From: an uncultured Prevotellaceae bacterium
Lineage (GTDB): Bacteria > Bacteroidota > Bacteroidia > Bacteroidales > Bacteroidaceae
DNA length: 49,841 bases
Assembly (NCBI GenBank): GCA_937877605.1
Contig: CALFJA010000120.1
Span: 1 to 49,841 of the forward strand
Reading direction: 5' to 3'
A program made the position numbers and the translations under genes. Of the stretch, positions 17,359 through 25,643 are shown piece after piece (the stretch's first letter is position 1; each line of letters starts with the position of its first letter). The notes beneath the pieces are model-generated. The model ran no database searches. It was not told the DNA's origin and saw only the letters and a list, made by a program, of their open reading frames with translations.

Positions 17359-17429
17359 GAATGGTGGGAGAAATGTTTGGCTGTTGGTAAAAATCAAGCT
17401 ATTTATTTTTCTCTTCTTTCGTTTTTTTG

Positions 17430-17437
17430 TACTTTCG
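17430..17437 (+). promoter_or_regulatory. Possible -7 box (TACTTTCG) for pfp
   Basis: Differs at one position from TAnnTTTG and lies 40 nt before the ATG. The -33 region is T-rich (TTTT at 17407-17410). Confidence 0.4.
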
Positions 17438-17477
17438 CAAGCGAAAAGGTAACAATAACGAATAGACTATAGCCAAA

Positions 17478-19118
17478 ATGAAAAAGAGTTTATTGCAGGC
17501 AGCCCGTTCGGCTTATCAGCCGAAACTGCCTAAAGGCCTTCAGGGCTCAGTGCGTGCCGTTGAAGGAAAGGAAACGCAGAGTGTAGGAAACCAAGAGGAA
17601 ATAAAGGCGTTGTTCCCCAACACATACGGCATGCCCCTCGTGGAATTTGTTCCAGGTGAGGGAACATCTGATAAGCGCCTCAATGTTGGAATTATACTCT
17701 CCGGCGGACAGGCTCCCGGCGGTCACAATGTGATTTGCGGGCTTTTCGATGGCATCAAGCGATTGAACAAGGAGAACAAATTGTATGGGTTCCTGATGGG
17801 CCCTGGTGGACTCGTTGACCATCAGTATATGGAACTTACAGAGGAACTGATTGACGAATACCGTAATACGGGCGGTTTCGACATGATCGGCAGTGGCAGG
17901 ACCAAACTGGAAACCGTGGAACAATTTGAGAAAGGAAGGGAAATCCTGCAACAGTTGAACATCACTGCCCTCGTTATTATTGGCGGTGACGACTCGAACA
18001 CCAATGCGTGTGTGCTGGCCGAGTACTATGCTGCCAAGAAATACGGCATTCAGGTAGTGGGATGTCCCAAGACCATCGACGGTGACCTGAAGAATGAACA
18101 GATAGAAACATCTTTCGGGTTCGATACAGCCACTAAAACCTATGCCGAACTGATTGGAAATATTGAGCGCGACTGTAATTCAGCCCGCAAATATTGGCAT
18201 TTTATAAAACTGATGGGGCGGAGTGCCTCGCACATCGCACTTGAATGCGCCCTTCAGACACAGCCCAACATCTGTCTCATATCGGAAGAAATAGAACAGG
18301 AAGACAAGACGCTGAACGCGATTGTTGAGGAAATCGCTGGTGTGGTAGCCAGAAGAGCGGCCGCAGGAATGGGATACGGAACCGTTCTCATTCCGGAAGG
18401 GCTTATTGAATTCATCCCCTCTATAGGCCGATTGATACAAGAACTGAACGACCTGCTTGCCCTTCACGGGGATGACTATCGTGATTTGGAGCCTCAGGCA
18501 CAACGCGTGTATATCATGGAACATCTTTCTGCAGAAAATGCCGCTACTTTCGGAACTTTGCCTGAAGGTGTGGCAAGGCAACTCTCCCTCGACAGAGACC
18601 CACACGGAAATGTGCAGGTGTCGCTTATTGAGACAGAAAAGCTCATCTCTGACATGGTGGCTGCCAAATTGGAAGAATGGAAAAATAAAGGTAAATACAC
18701 CGGCAAGTTTGCAGCACTGCATCACTTCTTTGGGTATGAAGGCCGCTGTGCCGCACCGTCGAACTTCGATGCCGACTATTGTTATGCACTGGGCCAAAGT
18801 GCCGCCCAACTGATATTCAACGACAAGACAGGCTATATGGCAATTGTCAAGAATACGACGAAACCTACCGACGAATGGAAGGCCGGAGGTGTGCCCATCA
18901 CCATGATGATGAACATGGAACGGCGAAACGGGGTGATGAAACCAGTGATCAGAAAAGCCCTTGTAGACCTTGATGGAAAACCATTCAAGACACTGGTTGC
19001 CAACAGAGAGAAATGGGCTGCGGAGACCTGCTACATCTATCCTGGCCCCATTCAATACTGGGGACCGACATCCGTCTGCGACCAACCAACGAAGACACTT
19101 CAATTGGAACAAGAATAG
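17478..19118 (+). CDS. pfp: Diphosphate--fructose-6-phosphate 1-phosphotransferase
   Basis: The enzyme uses PPi to phosphorylate fructose 6-phosphate reversibly in the cytoplasm. The 546-residue length matches the long PPi-dependent form. Motifs: GIILSGGQAPGGHNVI (about 71-86), GGDDSNTNA (169-177), where Asp replaces the Gly found in ATP-dependent enzymes, PKTIDGDL (197-204), with the Lys tied to PPi use, and LMGRSASHIALECAL. This is strong sequence support for PPi rather than ATP as donor. The gene stands alone with its own probable promoter and a terminator at 19127. Confidence 0.95.
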   Translation: MKKSLLQAARSAYQPKLPKGLQGSVRAVEGKETQSVGNQEEIKALFPNTYGMPLVEFVPGEGTSDKRLNVGIILSGGQAPGGHNVICGLFDGIKRLNKENKLYGFLMGPGGLVDHQYMELTEELIDEYRNTGGFDMIGSGRTKLETVEQFEKGREILQQLNITALVIIGGDDSNTNACVLAEYYAAKKYGIQVVGCPKTIDGDLKNEQIETSFGFDTATKTYAELIGNIERDCNSARKYWHFIKLMGRSASHIALECALQTQPNICLISEEIEQEDKTLNAIVEEIAGVVARRAAAGMGYGTVLIPEGLIEFIPSIGRLIQELNDLLALHGDDYRDLEPQAQRVYIMEHLSAENAATFGTLPEGVARQLSLDRDPHGNVQVSLIETEKLISDMVAAKLEEWKNKGKYTGKFAALHHFFGYEGRCAAPSNFDADYCYALGQSAAQLIFNDKTGYMAIVKNTTKPTDEWKAGGVPITMMMNMERRNGVMKPVIRKALVDLDGKPFKTLVANREKWAAETCYIYPGPIQYWGPTSVCDQPTKTLQLEQE

Positions 19119-19126
19119 CACTGCAG

Positions 19127-19170
19127 AAAAGGCCTCCTTCATGCGTTTAAGCTGATAGAGGCCTTTTCTC
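19127..19170 (+). terminator. Rho-independent terminator after pfp
   Basis: Ten-bp inverted repeat AAAAGGCCTC (19127-19136) / GAGGCCTTTT (19158-19167) followed by a T-rich stretch. Confidence 0.8.
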
Positions 19171-19238
19171 TTATTCCCTTTGTCTTTCACCCTTAATCCT
19201 TATTTATAATATTGGCACCAACAAGAAAACATAGCAGA

Positions 19239-20039
19239 ATGACGGTTGCCCGGAAGAAAAAACGCGGACGGCGCAGACACCGCCATCCGGCTCTTTGGAT
19301 CGGGGGTGTCCTAATGATTGGACTCTATGTCTGGGCTTTCTACCATTTCTTTGTCGGGCCTACAGGTTTCAGATGGAGGGCCATGTATGGAGATGCGCAT
19401 TATCCTCAAGGATATGAGATACATGGCATAGACATATCGCACTATCAAGACAATATAGACTGGAACAAATTGAAACAGGCAAGGGTAACGGGCTGTCCGC
19501 TACGGTTTGTTTTTGTGAAGTCGACGGAGGGTGCCTCAAAGGTGGACAAGAATTTCAAAAAGAATTTTCTTCATGCCAAGGAGAATGGCTTCATCAGGGG
19601 AGCCTACCATTTCTGGAGTAACAAGTCAACAGCACGGCAACAAGCCTATTTCTTCCTGGAAAAGGTTCAGCTGAAGAAAGGCGATCTCCCACCAGTTCTC
19701 GACATTGAACATCTTCCAGCCGAAATGAATGTGAAGGTCTTTCAAAGGGATGTGCTTGAATGGCTTCGCATAGTGGAAAGTTGCTATGGCGTAAAGCCTA
19801 TTATCTATACCTATTATAAATTTAAGGAATCCTATCTAAACACTCCGGAGTTTGAAGAATATCCGTTTTGGATTGCCCACTACTATGTGCCAGAGATGGT
19901 CTACAAAGGCTCCTGGAATTTCTGGCAGCACACCGATGCGGGAAAATTGCCTGGTATTAGAGGCAATGTGGATTTGGATGTATTCAATGGTTCTTATTAT
20001 GAACTACTGCAGATGACTATCGGCGGAGTGGAAGAATAA
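19239..20039 (+). CDS. GH25-family lysozyme, membrane anchored
   Basis: The product would cleave the glycan chain of peptidoglycan. After a very basic N-terminus (KKKRGRRRHRH) comes a membrane segment (about residues 18-38, LWIGGVLMIGLYVWAFYHFF) and a GH25 domain with GIDISHYQDNIDW, FVFVKSTEGAS, GAYHFWS, the catalytic DIEH, PIIYTYY and WNFWQHTDAG. The domain lies outside the cytoplasm if the N-terminus is inside. ATG 19239 is chosen; a TTG at 19212 would add nine residues and is not excluded. It converges on prmA with a 12-bp gap; a 5-bp stem AACCC/GGGTT spans both stop codons. Confidence 0.88.
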   Translation: MTVARKKKRGRRRHRHPALWIGGVLMIGLYVWAFYHFFVGPTGFRWRAMYGDAHYPQGYEIHGIDISHYQDNIDWNKLKQARVTGCPLRFVFVKSTEGASKVDKNFKKNFLHAKENGFIRGAYHFWSNKSTARQQAYFFLEKVQLKKGDLPPVLDIEHLPAEMNVKVFQRDVLEWLRIVESCYGVKPIIYTYYKFKESYLNTPEFEEYPFWIAHYYVPEMVYKGSWNFWQHTDAGKLPGIRGNVDLDVFNGSYYELLQMTIGGVEE

Positions 20040-20051
20040 ACCCTGCTCGGG

Positions 20052-20921
20052 TTATTGCTTGAAAACCAACGAACACCAGTTGCCACATTCTGCTTGTCCG
20101 ATGGGTGAGAGCCCCAATGCTTTTGCTTGCCGAACAAGCATGGATGCATCTTCATCGTAGAATCCGCTGATAATCAAAATACCTCCTTTTGACAAAGCCG
20201 TACAAAAACGCGGCATATCCTGGAGCAGGATGTTCCTGTTGATGTTTGCCAAGACAACATCTGCTTTTCCATGCATCTTCCTCAAACAACTGGCATCGCC
20301 TTGGGTGGCCTCCACACTGGAGATACCATTGATGTGGGCATTATGAACAGTATTACGCACACTCCATTCATCAATATCGTAGGCAAATACATGCTTGGCA
20401 CCGCATTTCACCGCAGCGATACTCAGAATACCACTTCCGCATCCGGCATCAATCACCGTTTTTTCCATCAATTCCGTGTGCAGGATCTGCTCCAGCATCA
20501 TCTGAGTGGTTTGGTGGGTTCCTGTGCCAAAAGCCTGGCAGGCATCAATGGCTATGGCATATTTATATTTCTCCAAGGAATACTCGACAGGCAATGGATG
20601 TTTGGCATCATATACGATCATGGCATTGTCTATTAATATGGGCGCAAACCCCTCAGATTCCCATGCTTCGTTCCAGTTCTTGTTTTCTGCCTCGTCAATC
20701 TGATAGGTAATACTAACGCTTTCAAGTGGAAATGTGTTAATGCATTCCCTAAGTTTCATAGGGTCGAAGAGTCGCTTCTGGACATAACCTACGAGTTGTT
20801 CCCCATTGTTTTCGAAAGCTTCGAATCCAGCATCTGCCACCTGGCTGGCAAGAATCTCGCCGGCAATGGTGGCAAGTTCTTCGCTGCAGTCAAGGGAAAA
20901 GCGACATTTCAAGTATTCCAT
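20052..20921 (-). CDS. prmA: Ribosomal protein L11 methyltransferase
   Basis: PrmA trimethylates ribosomal protein L11 using S-adenosylmethionine. The 289-residue product has the N-terminal substrate-recognition domain, the PrmA signature AFGTGTHQTTQMML (about 130-143), the SAM-binding VIDAGCGSGILSIAA (about 156-170), YDIDEWSV, and DVVLANINRNIL (catalytic NxxxN-type motif). Length and motif order fit the family well. It is transcribed divergently from the aromatic-rich protein gene, with an inverted repeat spanning the two promoters. Confidence 0.93.
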   Translation of the reverse strand: MEYLKCRFSLDCSEELATIAGEILASQVADAGFEAFENNGEQLVGYVQKRLFDPMKLRECINTFPLESVSITYQIDEAENKNWNEAWESEGFAPILIDNAMIVYDAKHPLPVEYSLEKYKYAIAIDACQAFGTGTHQTTQMMLEQILHTELMEKTVIDAGCGSGILSIAAVKCGAKHVFAYDIDEWSVRNTVHNAHINGISSVEATQGDASCLRKMHGKADVVLANINRNILLQDMPRFCTALSKGGILIISGFYDEDASMLVRQAKALGLSPIGQAECGNWCSLVFKQ

Positions 20922-20953
20922 AGTTAAAACTCTTAATGGTGATATTTCATGGG

Positions 20954-20961
20954 CAAAAATA
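20954..20961 (-). promoter_or_regulatory. -7 box for prmA
   Basis: The minus strand reads TATTTTTG, 33 nt before the prmA ATG. No good -33 element is seen. Confidence 0.4.
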
Positions 20962-20964
20962 TTA

Positions 20965-21010
20965 AAAAATAGGGAAATTCTTCCTGTTCTTAGGGTTTTT
21001 CCCTATTTTT
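20965..21010. promoter_or_regulatory. 13-bp inverted repeat spanning the prmA / aromatic-rich gene promoters
   Basis: AAAAATAGGGAAA (20965-20977) and TTTCCCTATTTTT (20998-21010) are perfect complements separated by 20 bp. The right arm overlaps the plus-strand -7 box at 21004. A further TAGGG-TTTTT-CCCTA stem uses part of the right arm. It could be an operator or simply a decayed palindrome. Confidence 0.55.
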
Positions 21011-21011
21011 G
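21004..21011 (+). promoter_or_regulatory. -7 box (TATTTTTG) for the aromatic-rich protein gene
   Basis: Fits TAnnTTTG; located 51 nt before ATG 21062, within the inverted repeat. Confidence 0.5.
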
Positions 21012-21061
21012 CATTGTTACAAGTCATTATATTTGTGGCACTAAAATTAAATATTCATGCT

Positions 21062-21925
21062 ATGAAAAGATTAACATTTGCTTTCATGCTTTCCCTGATG
21101 GTTACCACAGCCGTCCAGGCACAGGTAGATGACCTTTATTTCACCCCGAAAAAGGCAAAGCCTGCAACACCATCTACAAATACAGATGTTGCCACATCCT
21201 CATCTACTCATTTCCGCGATGTGGATGAATACAACCGCCGTGGAAAGTATTGGAGCCATTATCAGAAGATTGCTACTGATGCTAATGGTAACGATATCAT
21301 AGAATTCCAGCAAGGCGCGGGTGTATATCCAGACTCAACCTATGTAGACACCACCTTTGTCGTGAAACAGTTGGCTGCTGCCGATATTGGCGATTATTAT
21401 TACTCTCGTCAACTCTCGCGTTTCGACGGTTACTATGCCCCTTGGTCGTACTATTCCTTCTGGTATGGACCCAATTATGGCTGGTACGATCCGTGGTATG
21501 GGCCTTATTATTCCCATTGGTATAATCCTTGGTACTATACGGCCTGGTACGGTGCCTATGCCCCATACTGGGGATACCCCTACGGGTATTATCCATATTA
21601 TGGTTGGGGATATTATCCTCATTGGGGGCATCCTCGCCCGACCTCCTATACCTCCAATTCTTGGGGTGGCGGACACAATGGGAAGCCAACCTACCGTAAT
21701 GGTCAGTTCGGAGGGCGTAGCACACAATCGTCCTCTCGCACGACACCTTATAAGCATTCAACCACCCAGTCCCGTCCGGTATTCGGAGGAAATTCGGGCA
21801 GTTATCAGCGCACATCACCCTCTTCGGGTTCATTTGGCGGCCGCTCTGGTGGCGGATCGTTTGGTGGCGGTTCGAGTAGGAGTGGCTCCTTCGGTGGCGG
21901 CGGTCACTTCGGTGGCAGAAGATGA
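21062..21925 (+). CDS. Secreted Tyr/Trp/Pro/Gly-rich low-complexity protein
   Basis: I do not recognise a functional family. The 287-residue product has a signal peptide (1-20, ending AVQA), a charged segment (22-110) with DVDEYNRRGKYWSHYQK, an exceptionally aromatic segment (about 112-190) with repeated YYxxWY, PWYGPYY and YYPYYGWGYYPHWG patterns, and a Gly/Ser/Arg-rich tail (about 200-287) ending FGGGGHFGGRR. ATG 21062 is chosen because it starts the signal peptide and the longer frame begins near the -7 box. The porin gene follows after 34 bp, so the two may be co-expressed at the cell envelope. The composition recalls adhesive or phase-separating low-complexity proteins, an inference only. 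Confidence 0.8.
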   Translation: MKRLTFAFMLSLMVTTAVQAQVDDLYFTPKKAKPATPSTNTDVATSSSTHFRDVDEYNRRGKYWSHYQKIATDANGNDIIEFQQGAGVYPDSTYVDTTFVVKQLAAADIGDYYYSRQLSRFDGYYAPWSYYSFWYGPNYGWYDPWYGPYYSHWYNPWYYTAWYGAYAPYWGYPYGYYPYYGWGYYPHWGHPRPTSYTSNSWGGGHNGKPTYRNGQFGGRSTQSSSRTTPYKHSTTQSRPVFGGNSGSYQRTSPSSGSFGGRSGGGSFGGGSSRSGSFGGGGHFGGRR

Positions 21926-21959
21926 TAGACATTTGAAATAACCAATAACCAATATAAGA

Positions 21960-23459
21960 ATGAAAAAGTTATTCACTATTCTTTTCCTTGGCTTGACGAC
22001 CATAACCGTCGCCCAGGAAACCTACGAAGACGCCAATCTTGCTTCTTCCGACCTTAACGGAACAGCTCGCTATGTTGCCATGGGTGGAGCCATGGACGCT
22101 TTGGGGGCAGACATCTCTACGATAGGAACGAACCCTGCAGGTATAGGACTCTTCCGTACAAGCACCATCAATCTTTCCGGCGGATTTGTTTCCCAGCCTG
22201 GCGGTGGAGATACAAAAGTTAGTCTTGATCAAGTCGGCTTTGTCTATGCACTTAAATCCACTCCTAACTCCTTCTTCAATGTTGGTTTCAACTATCACAA
22301 GAGTAAGAACTTCAATCAGATTCTTTCAGTAGCAGACCGGCTGCAAAATGCCTCTCTCAACAAACTCACCTACATAAAAGGAGCTGAAGGCTATCTCTTC
22401 GATGATAATGGCAGAGACTACATAACTAGTACTCGCCTTGATGAAATTATTGCAAATTCCGTGCTCTGGGAAGAGGATGCGCAAGCCTATCTCTACAAGA
22501 ACGCTACCGGCTATATCTTCGACCGTAAGCACAAGGGATACATTGGAGACTACGACTTCAACCTCAGCGGAAACATTCACGACCGATGGTATTGGGGCGT
22601 TACCTTGGGCATACATGATGTGCACTACAAGGCAAACACAAACTATTCAGAGGCATTGGAACCCAATGGGTTGAACCTCGACGAAATGAATATCCTCGAT
22701 GAACGCCGTATTTCAGGTGTTGGCATCGATGCAAAGCTCGGTGTTATCTGGCGGCCAGTTGAGACATCTCCCTTCCGAGTAGGCTTGAGCCTTGCCACTC
22801 CGACCTTCTACGACCTTGAGTCGGAGTCGCTCACATATAATGGTCGCGACCGCGTTTCTTCCTATTACAAGTTCAAACTCAACACTCCGTGGAAACTTGG
22901 CCTTAGCCTTGGGCATACCTTTGGGACCAACTTCGCCATCGGTGCTGTCTACGAATATGCCGACTACAGCCATATTGATAACCGTATCAATGACGGTTGG
23001 GACGGCTGGGAAGACTACAGCCACAAAGACCGTGACATGAACGCACATACCAAAGAGACCTTGAAGGGAGTTTCCGCCATTAAGCTTGGAGCGGAATATA
23101 AGGTTACTCCGGCATTTGCACTGCGTGCTGGATACAACTATGTGTCGCCGCTCTTTGACAAGAATGCTGCAAAGGGAGCTTTTGCCAACGGAAACTTGGT
23201 AGAGTCTTATGGCATCTATTTCTCTTCAACCGCCGACTATACTAATTGGCAGGATACCCATCGGTTTACCTGCGGTGCAGGATACGCCCATCGCAACTGG
23301 ACGGTCGACCTGGCCTATCAATACAGCCAAACTGACGGAGAATACCATCCTTTCATGAACTATTATTCCACCGACGCTGCAATGAACAACATTGCCAACT
23401 TCGTCAATGTTTCCAACAAGCGCCATCAACTTCTCTGTACAGTGGGATATAAATTCTAA
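21960..23459 (+). CDS. OmpP1/FadL-type outer-membrane transport protein
   Basis: The 499-residue product has a signal peptide (1-18, ending TVAQ) and the start EDANLASSDLNGTARYVAMGGAMDALGADISTIGTNPAGIGLFR, the pattern of Bacteroidetes OmpP1/FadL-family proteins often labelled hemin receptors. It then alternates aromatic and polar residues as in a beta-barrel and ends in an aromatic residue (GYKF), the usual outer-membrane insertion signal. Family members move hydrophobic compounds across the outer membrane; the substrate here is unknown. The preceding gene is 34 bp away. A strong terminator follows at 23481. Confidence 0.82.
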   Translation: MKKLFTILFLGLTTITVAQETYEDANLASSDLNGTARYVAMGGAMDALGADISTIGTNPAGIGLFRTSTINLSGGFVSQPGGGDTKVSLDQVGFVYALKSTPNSFFNVGFNYHKSKNFNQILSVADRLQNASLNKLTYIKGAEGYLFDDNGRDYITSTRLDEIIANSVLWEEDAQAYLYKNATGYIFDRKHKGYIGDYDFNLSGNIHDRWYWGVTLGIHDVHYKANTNYSEALEPNGLNLDEMNILDERRISGVGIDAKLGVIWRPVETSPFRVGLSLATPTFYDLESESLTYNGRDRVSSYYKFKLNTPWKLGLSLGHTFGTNFAIGAVYEYADYSHIDNRINDGWDGWEDYSHKDRDMNAHTKETLKGVSAIKLGAEYKVTPAFALRAGYNYVSPLFDKNAAKGAFANGNLVESYGIYFSSTADYTNWQDTHRFTCGAGYAHRNWTVDLAYQYSQTDGEYHPFMNYYSTDAAMNNIANFVNVSNKRHQLLCTVGYKF

Positions 23460-23480
23460 TTGCATTTCCATAAATGGCTT

Positions 23481-23510
23481 AACGGCTTGCAGCAATGCAG
23501 GCCGTTTTTT
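23481..23510 (+). terminator. Rho-independent terminator after the porin gene
   Basis: AACGGCTTGCA and TGCAGGCCGTT form a near-perfect stem with loop GCAA, followed by seven T. Confidence 0.9.
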
Positions 23511-23572
23511 TCGGTGTTATTAATACCTTAATAAAATTTGTCGCAGCAATGCACAAATTGAAATAATTTTTG

Positions 23573-23580
23573 TATTTTCG
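23573..23580 (+). promoter_or_regulatory. Possible -7 box (TATTTTCG) for the GHL10-type gene
   Basis: One change from TAnnTTTG. It lies 23 nt before ATG 23604 and makes the alternative GTG start at 23583 unlikely. No -33 element is clear. Confidence 0.4.
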
Positions 23581-23603
23581 CCGTGACTTACATTGCTATC
23601 ATA

Positions 23604-25100
23604 ATGAAAAGACTTTTACTATCCTTTGTGGCAGTGGTGCTTGCCATGCTGGCCATGGCCCAACCGAGGACAGCAAAGCGTGAGTTCCGTGGAGCTTGGA
23701 TCCAGTGTGTGAACGGACAATTTCAAGGACTTTCCACCCAGACGATGCAGAAAACTCTTAGCAGCCAGCTTGACGAACTGCAAAAAGACGGAGTCAATGC
23801 CATTATCTTTCAGGTCCGTCCCGAATGCGACGCTTTGTACGAAAGTAGCCTGGAACCCTGGAGCAGGTTCCTAACAGGTGTTCAAGGACAGGCGCCACAA
23901 CCTTATTGGGATCCCTTGAAATGGATGATTGACGAATGTCATCAGCGTGGAATGGAACTGCATGCCTGGATAAATCCGTTCAGGGCAAAGACCAAGGGAA
24001 CCACCAGTCTGGCAAAGAACCATATCGCCCTCCGCCAGCCAGCATCGGTATTTTCCTACGATGGACTGCTCATCCTTGACCCAGGGCTTCCGCAGAACAG
24101 GGAATACATCTGCAAGGTGGTTGACGATATAGTGGCACGCTACGACATCGACGGACTTCACATTGACGACTATTTCTATCCTTACCCCGTGGCAGGAATC
24201 TCCATCCCCGATGACAATACCTATATTAATTATAGCAATGGCATTGCTGATCGTGGCGACTGGCGCCGATACAATGTTAATTTGTTTATTGAGCAACTCG
24301 GTCAGACCATCCACCAGCGCAAACCATGGGTGAAGTTTGGCGTGAGCCCTTTCGGTATCTATCGCAACAAGCGCAATGCACCGGATATAGGCAGCGATAC
24401 GAATGGCTTACAGAACTATGATGACCTTTACGCTGATGTACTCCTATGGGTAAACAATGGCTGGGTGGATTATTGTGTACCGCAAATCTACTGGGAGATT
24501 GGCAACAAGGCGGCCGACTACGAGAAGTTGATAGGATGGTGGAACCGCTATGCATCGACCCGTCCGCTGTTCATTGGGGAAGACATTGAACGCACTGTGA
24601 AGCATGCTGATCCAAGCAATCCTCAGCAACATCAGATGGCGGCAAAGTACAGGCTTCACGATCAAAGCCGTAATGTCCAAGGTACAGTCCTCTGGTATGC
24701 CAAGGCGTGTGTGGACAATACCGGCAACTACGGGACACTGCTTCGGGACCATTTTTGGCGTTATCCGGCCCTGCATCCACAGATGCCTTTCATTGACGGT
24801 AAGGCTCCGAAGGCTCCAAAGAAGGTAATGCCTGTATGGACCAGCGACGGATATCTGTTGTTCTGGACAGCACCAAAGTTCAAAAAGTGGGGTGATGAAA
24901 CTGTGCGCTATGTGGTCTATCGTTTTGCCAAGGGAGAGCGCATAAACCTGGACGACCCATCGAAAATTGTTGCCATTACCTCCGACACACATTTGAAGCT
25001 TCCGTACGAGAACGGCAATGTCAAATACACCTATGTCGTTACTGCACTCGACCGTATGAGTAATGAAAGTAAGGGCGTGACGAAAAAGATAAAATTGTAA
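23604..25100 (+). CDS. Glycosyl hydrolase-like family 10 (GHL10, DUF187) secreted protein
   Basis: The 498-residue product has a signal peptide (1-19, ending LAMAQ) and the GHL10 hallmarks FRGAWIQCVNG, LQKDGVNAIIFQVRPECDALY, the ELHAWINPFRA motif, DGLHIDDYFYPYP and VKFGVSPFGIYRN, with YADVLLWVNNGWVDYCVPQIYWE further on. These belong to the TIM-barrel domain once called DUF187 (about 25-350). A fibronectin-like C-terminal region (about 390-498) follows. Family members act on cell-wall or other glycans outside the cytoplasm; the substrate is not known here. ATG 23604 is chosen over GTG 23583 because of the promoter box and the signal peptide. Confidence 0.88.
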   Translation: MKRLLLSFVAVVLAMLAMAQPRTAKREFRGAWIQCVNGQFQGLSTQTMQKTLSSQLDELQKDGVNAIIFQVRPECDALYESSLEPWSRFLTGVQGQAPQPYWDPLKWMIDECHQRGMELHAWINPFRAKTKGTTSLAKNHIALRQPASVFSYDGLLILDPGLPQNREYICKVVDDIVARYDIDGLHIDDYFYPYPVAGISIPDDNTYINYSNGIADRGDWRRYNVNLFIEQLGQTIHQRKPWVKFGVSPFGIYRNKRNAPDIGSDTNGLQNYDDLYADVLLWVNNGWVDYCVPQIYWEIGNKAADYEKLIGWWNRYASTRPLFIGEDIERTVKHADPSNPQQHQMAAKYRLHDQSRNVQGTVLWYAKACVDNTGNYGTLLRDHFWRYPALHPQMPFIDGKAPKAPKKVMPVWTSDGYLLFWTAPKFKKWGDETVRYVVYRFAKGERINLDDPSKIVAITSDTHLKLPYENGNVKYTYVVTALDRMSNESKGVTKKIKL

Positions 25101-25153
25101 TATGGTTAATTGACGATAGCGAACAAACTTAGCTCTTCCACTTTTAAACAGAT

Positions 25154-25600
25154 ATGAAAAAGTTACTATCAACATCTCTTGAACAGAAGTTCCTTGCATT
25201 GTTGGAACAAATTGCCAAGCTTTATCCCCAGTCGGAAGAGGAGAGCCATTTTACCGATATTCACCTTCGTTTTTTGTCCGAAGCAGCCGATTTGGTCGCT
25301 TTTGACGACGAAGATAAAGAATTGGGCCGCCTCTCCCTAAGTGATGTAGCGAACCAAGATTCCGGATTTCCTTTGGAGGCATTGGCTGCAGAGTTGCGTG
25401 TCCTTCTCCAGGCGAATGCCCATGTGGCAGAGGCACCAGGATTAAGCAAGCCCTACAGCTATACACTTGAAGACGAAGATGGCGAGCAAGTGGCAGAATT
25501 GTATATTACGGACGATGAACTTGCTATTCTCGGCGGCGACTTGATGAAAGGACTGGATGAGGAACTTGACAGCTTCTTGGAGAAGTTGATTGAATCGTAA
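25154..25600 (+). CDS. Small acidic protein of unknown function, 148 aa
   Basis: I do not recognise it with confidence. The product is cytosolic (no signal peptide), 148 residues, markedly acidic, with a predicted helical N-terminus (LEQKFLALLEQIAKLYPQ) and an acidic helical C-terminus (GLDEELDSFLEKLIES). It contains YTLEDEDGEQVAELYITDDE in the middle. A clear ATG and codon use like its neighbours support a real gene. It lies between the GHL10-type gene and galE, 43 bp before galE, and may be co-transcribed with it. Confidence 0.75.
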   Translation: MKKLLSTSLEQKFLALLEQIAKLYPQSEEESHFTDIHLRFLSEAADLVAFDDEDKELGRLSLSDVANQDSGFPLEALAAELRVLLQANAHVAEAPGLSKPYSYTLEDEDGEQVAELYITDDELAILGGDLMKGLDEELDSFLEKLIES

Positions 25601-25643
25601 TGTGCATGAAGGATAAGATTATTAACAATATATGATTTAGGAC

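Larger units (their letters stand above)
16763..17477. other. 715-bp stretch without a gene
   Basis: Besides promoters at each end I see no convincing open frame. It holds a perfect 7-bp stem-loop CTTGCTG-ATAAA-CAGCAAG at 17211-17229, an 8-bp inverted repeat TTCCAGCC (17252-17259) / GGCTGGAA (17281-17288), and a 7-bp tandem repeat at 17338. A small RNA or decayed repeat is possible, with no direct evidence. Confidence 0.6.

Noticed and set aside
18180..19190. Minus-strand frame of 336 codons
   Set aside because: Antisense to pfp; no start region, domain or neighbour support.
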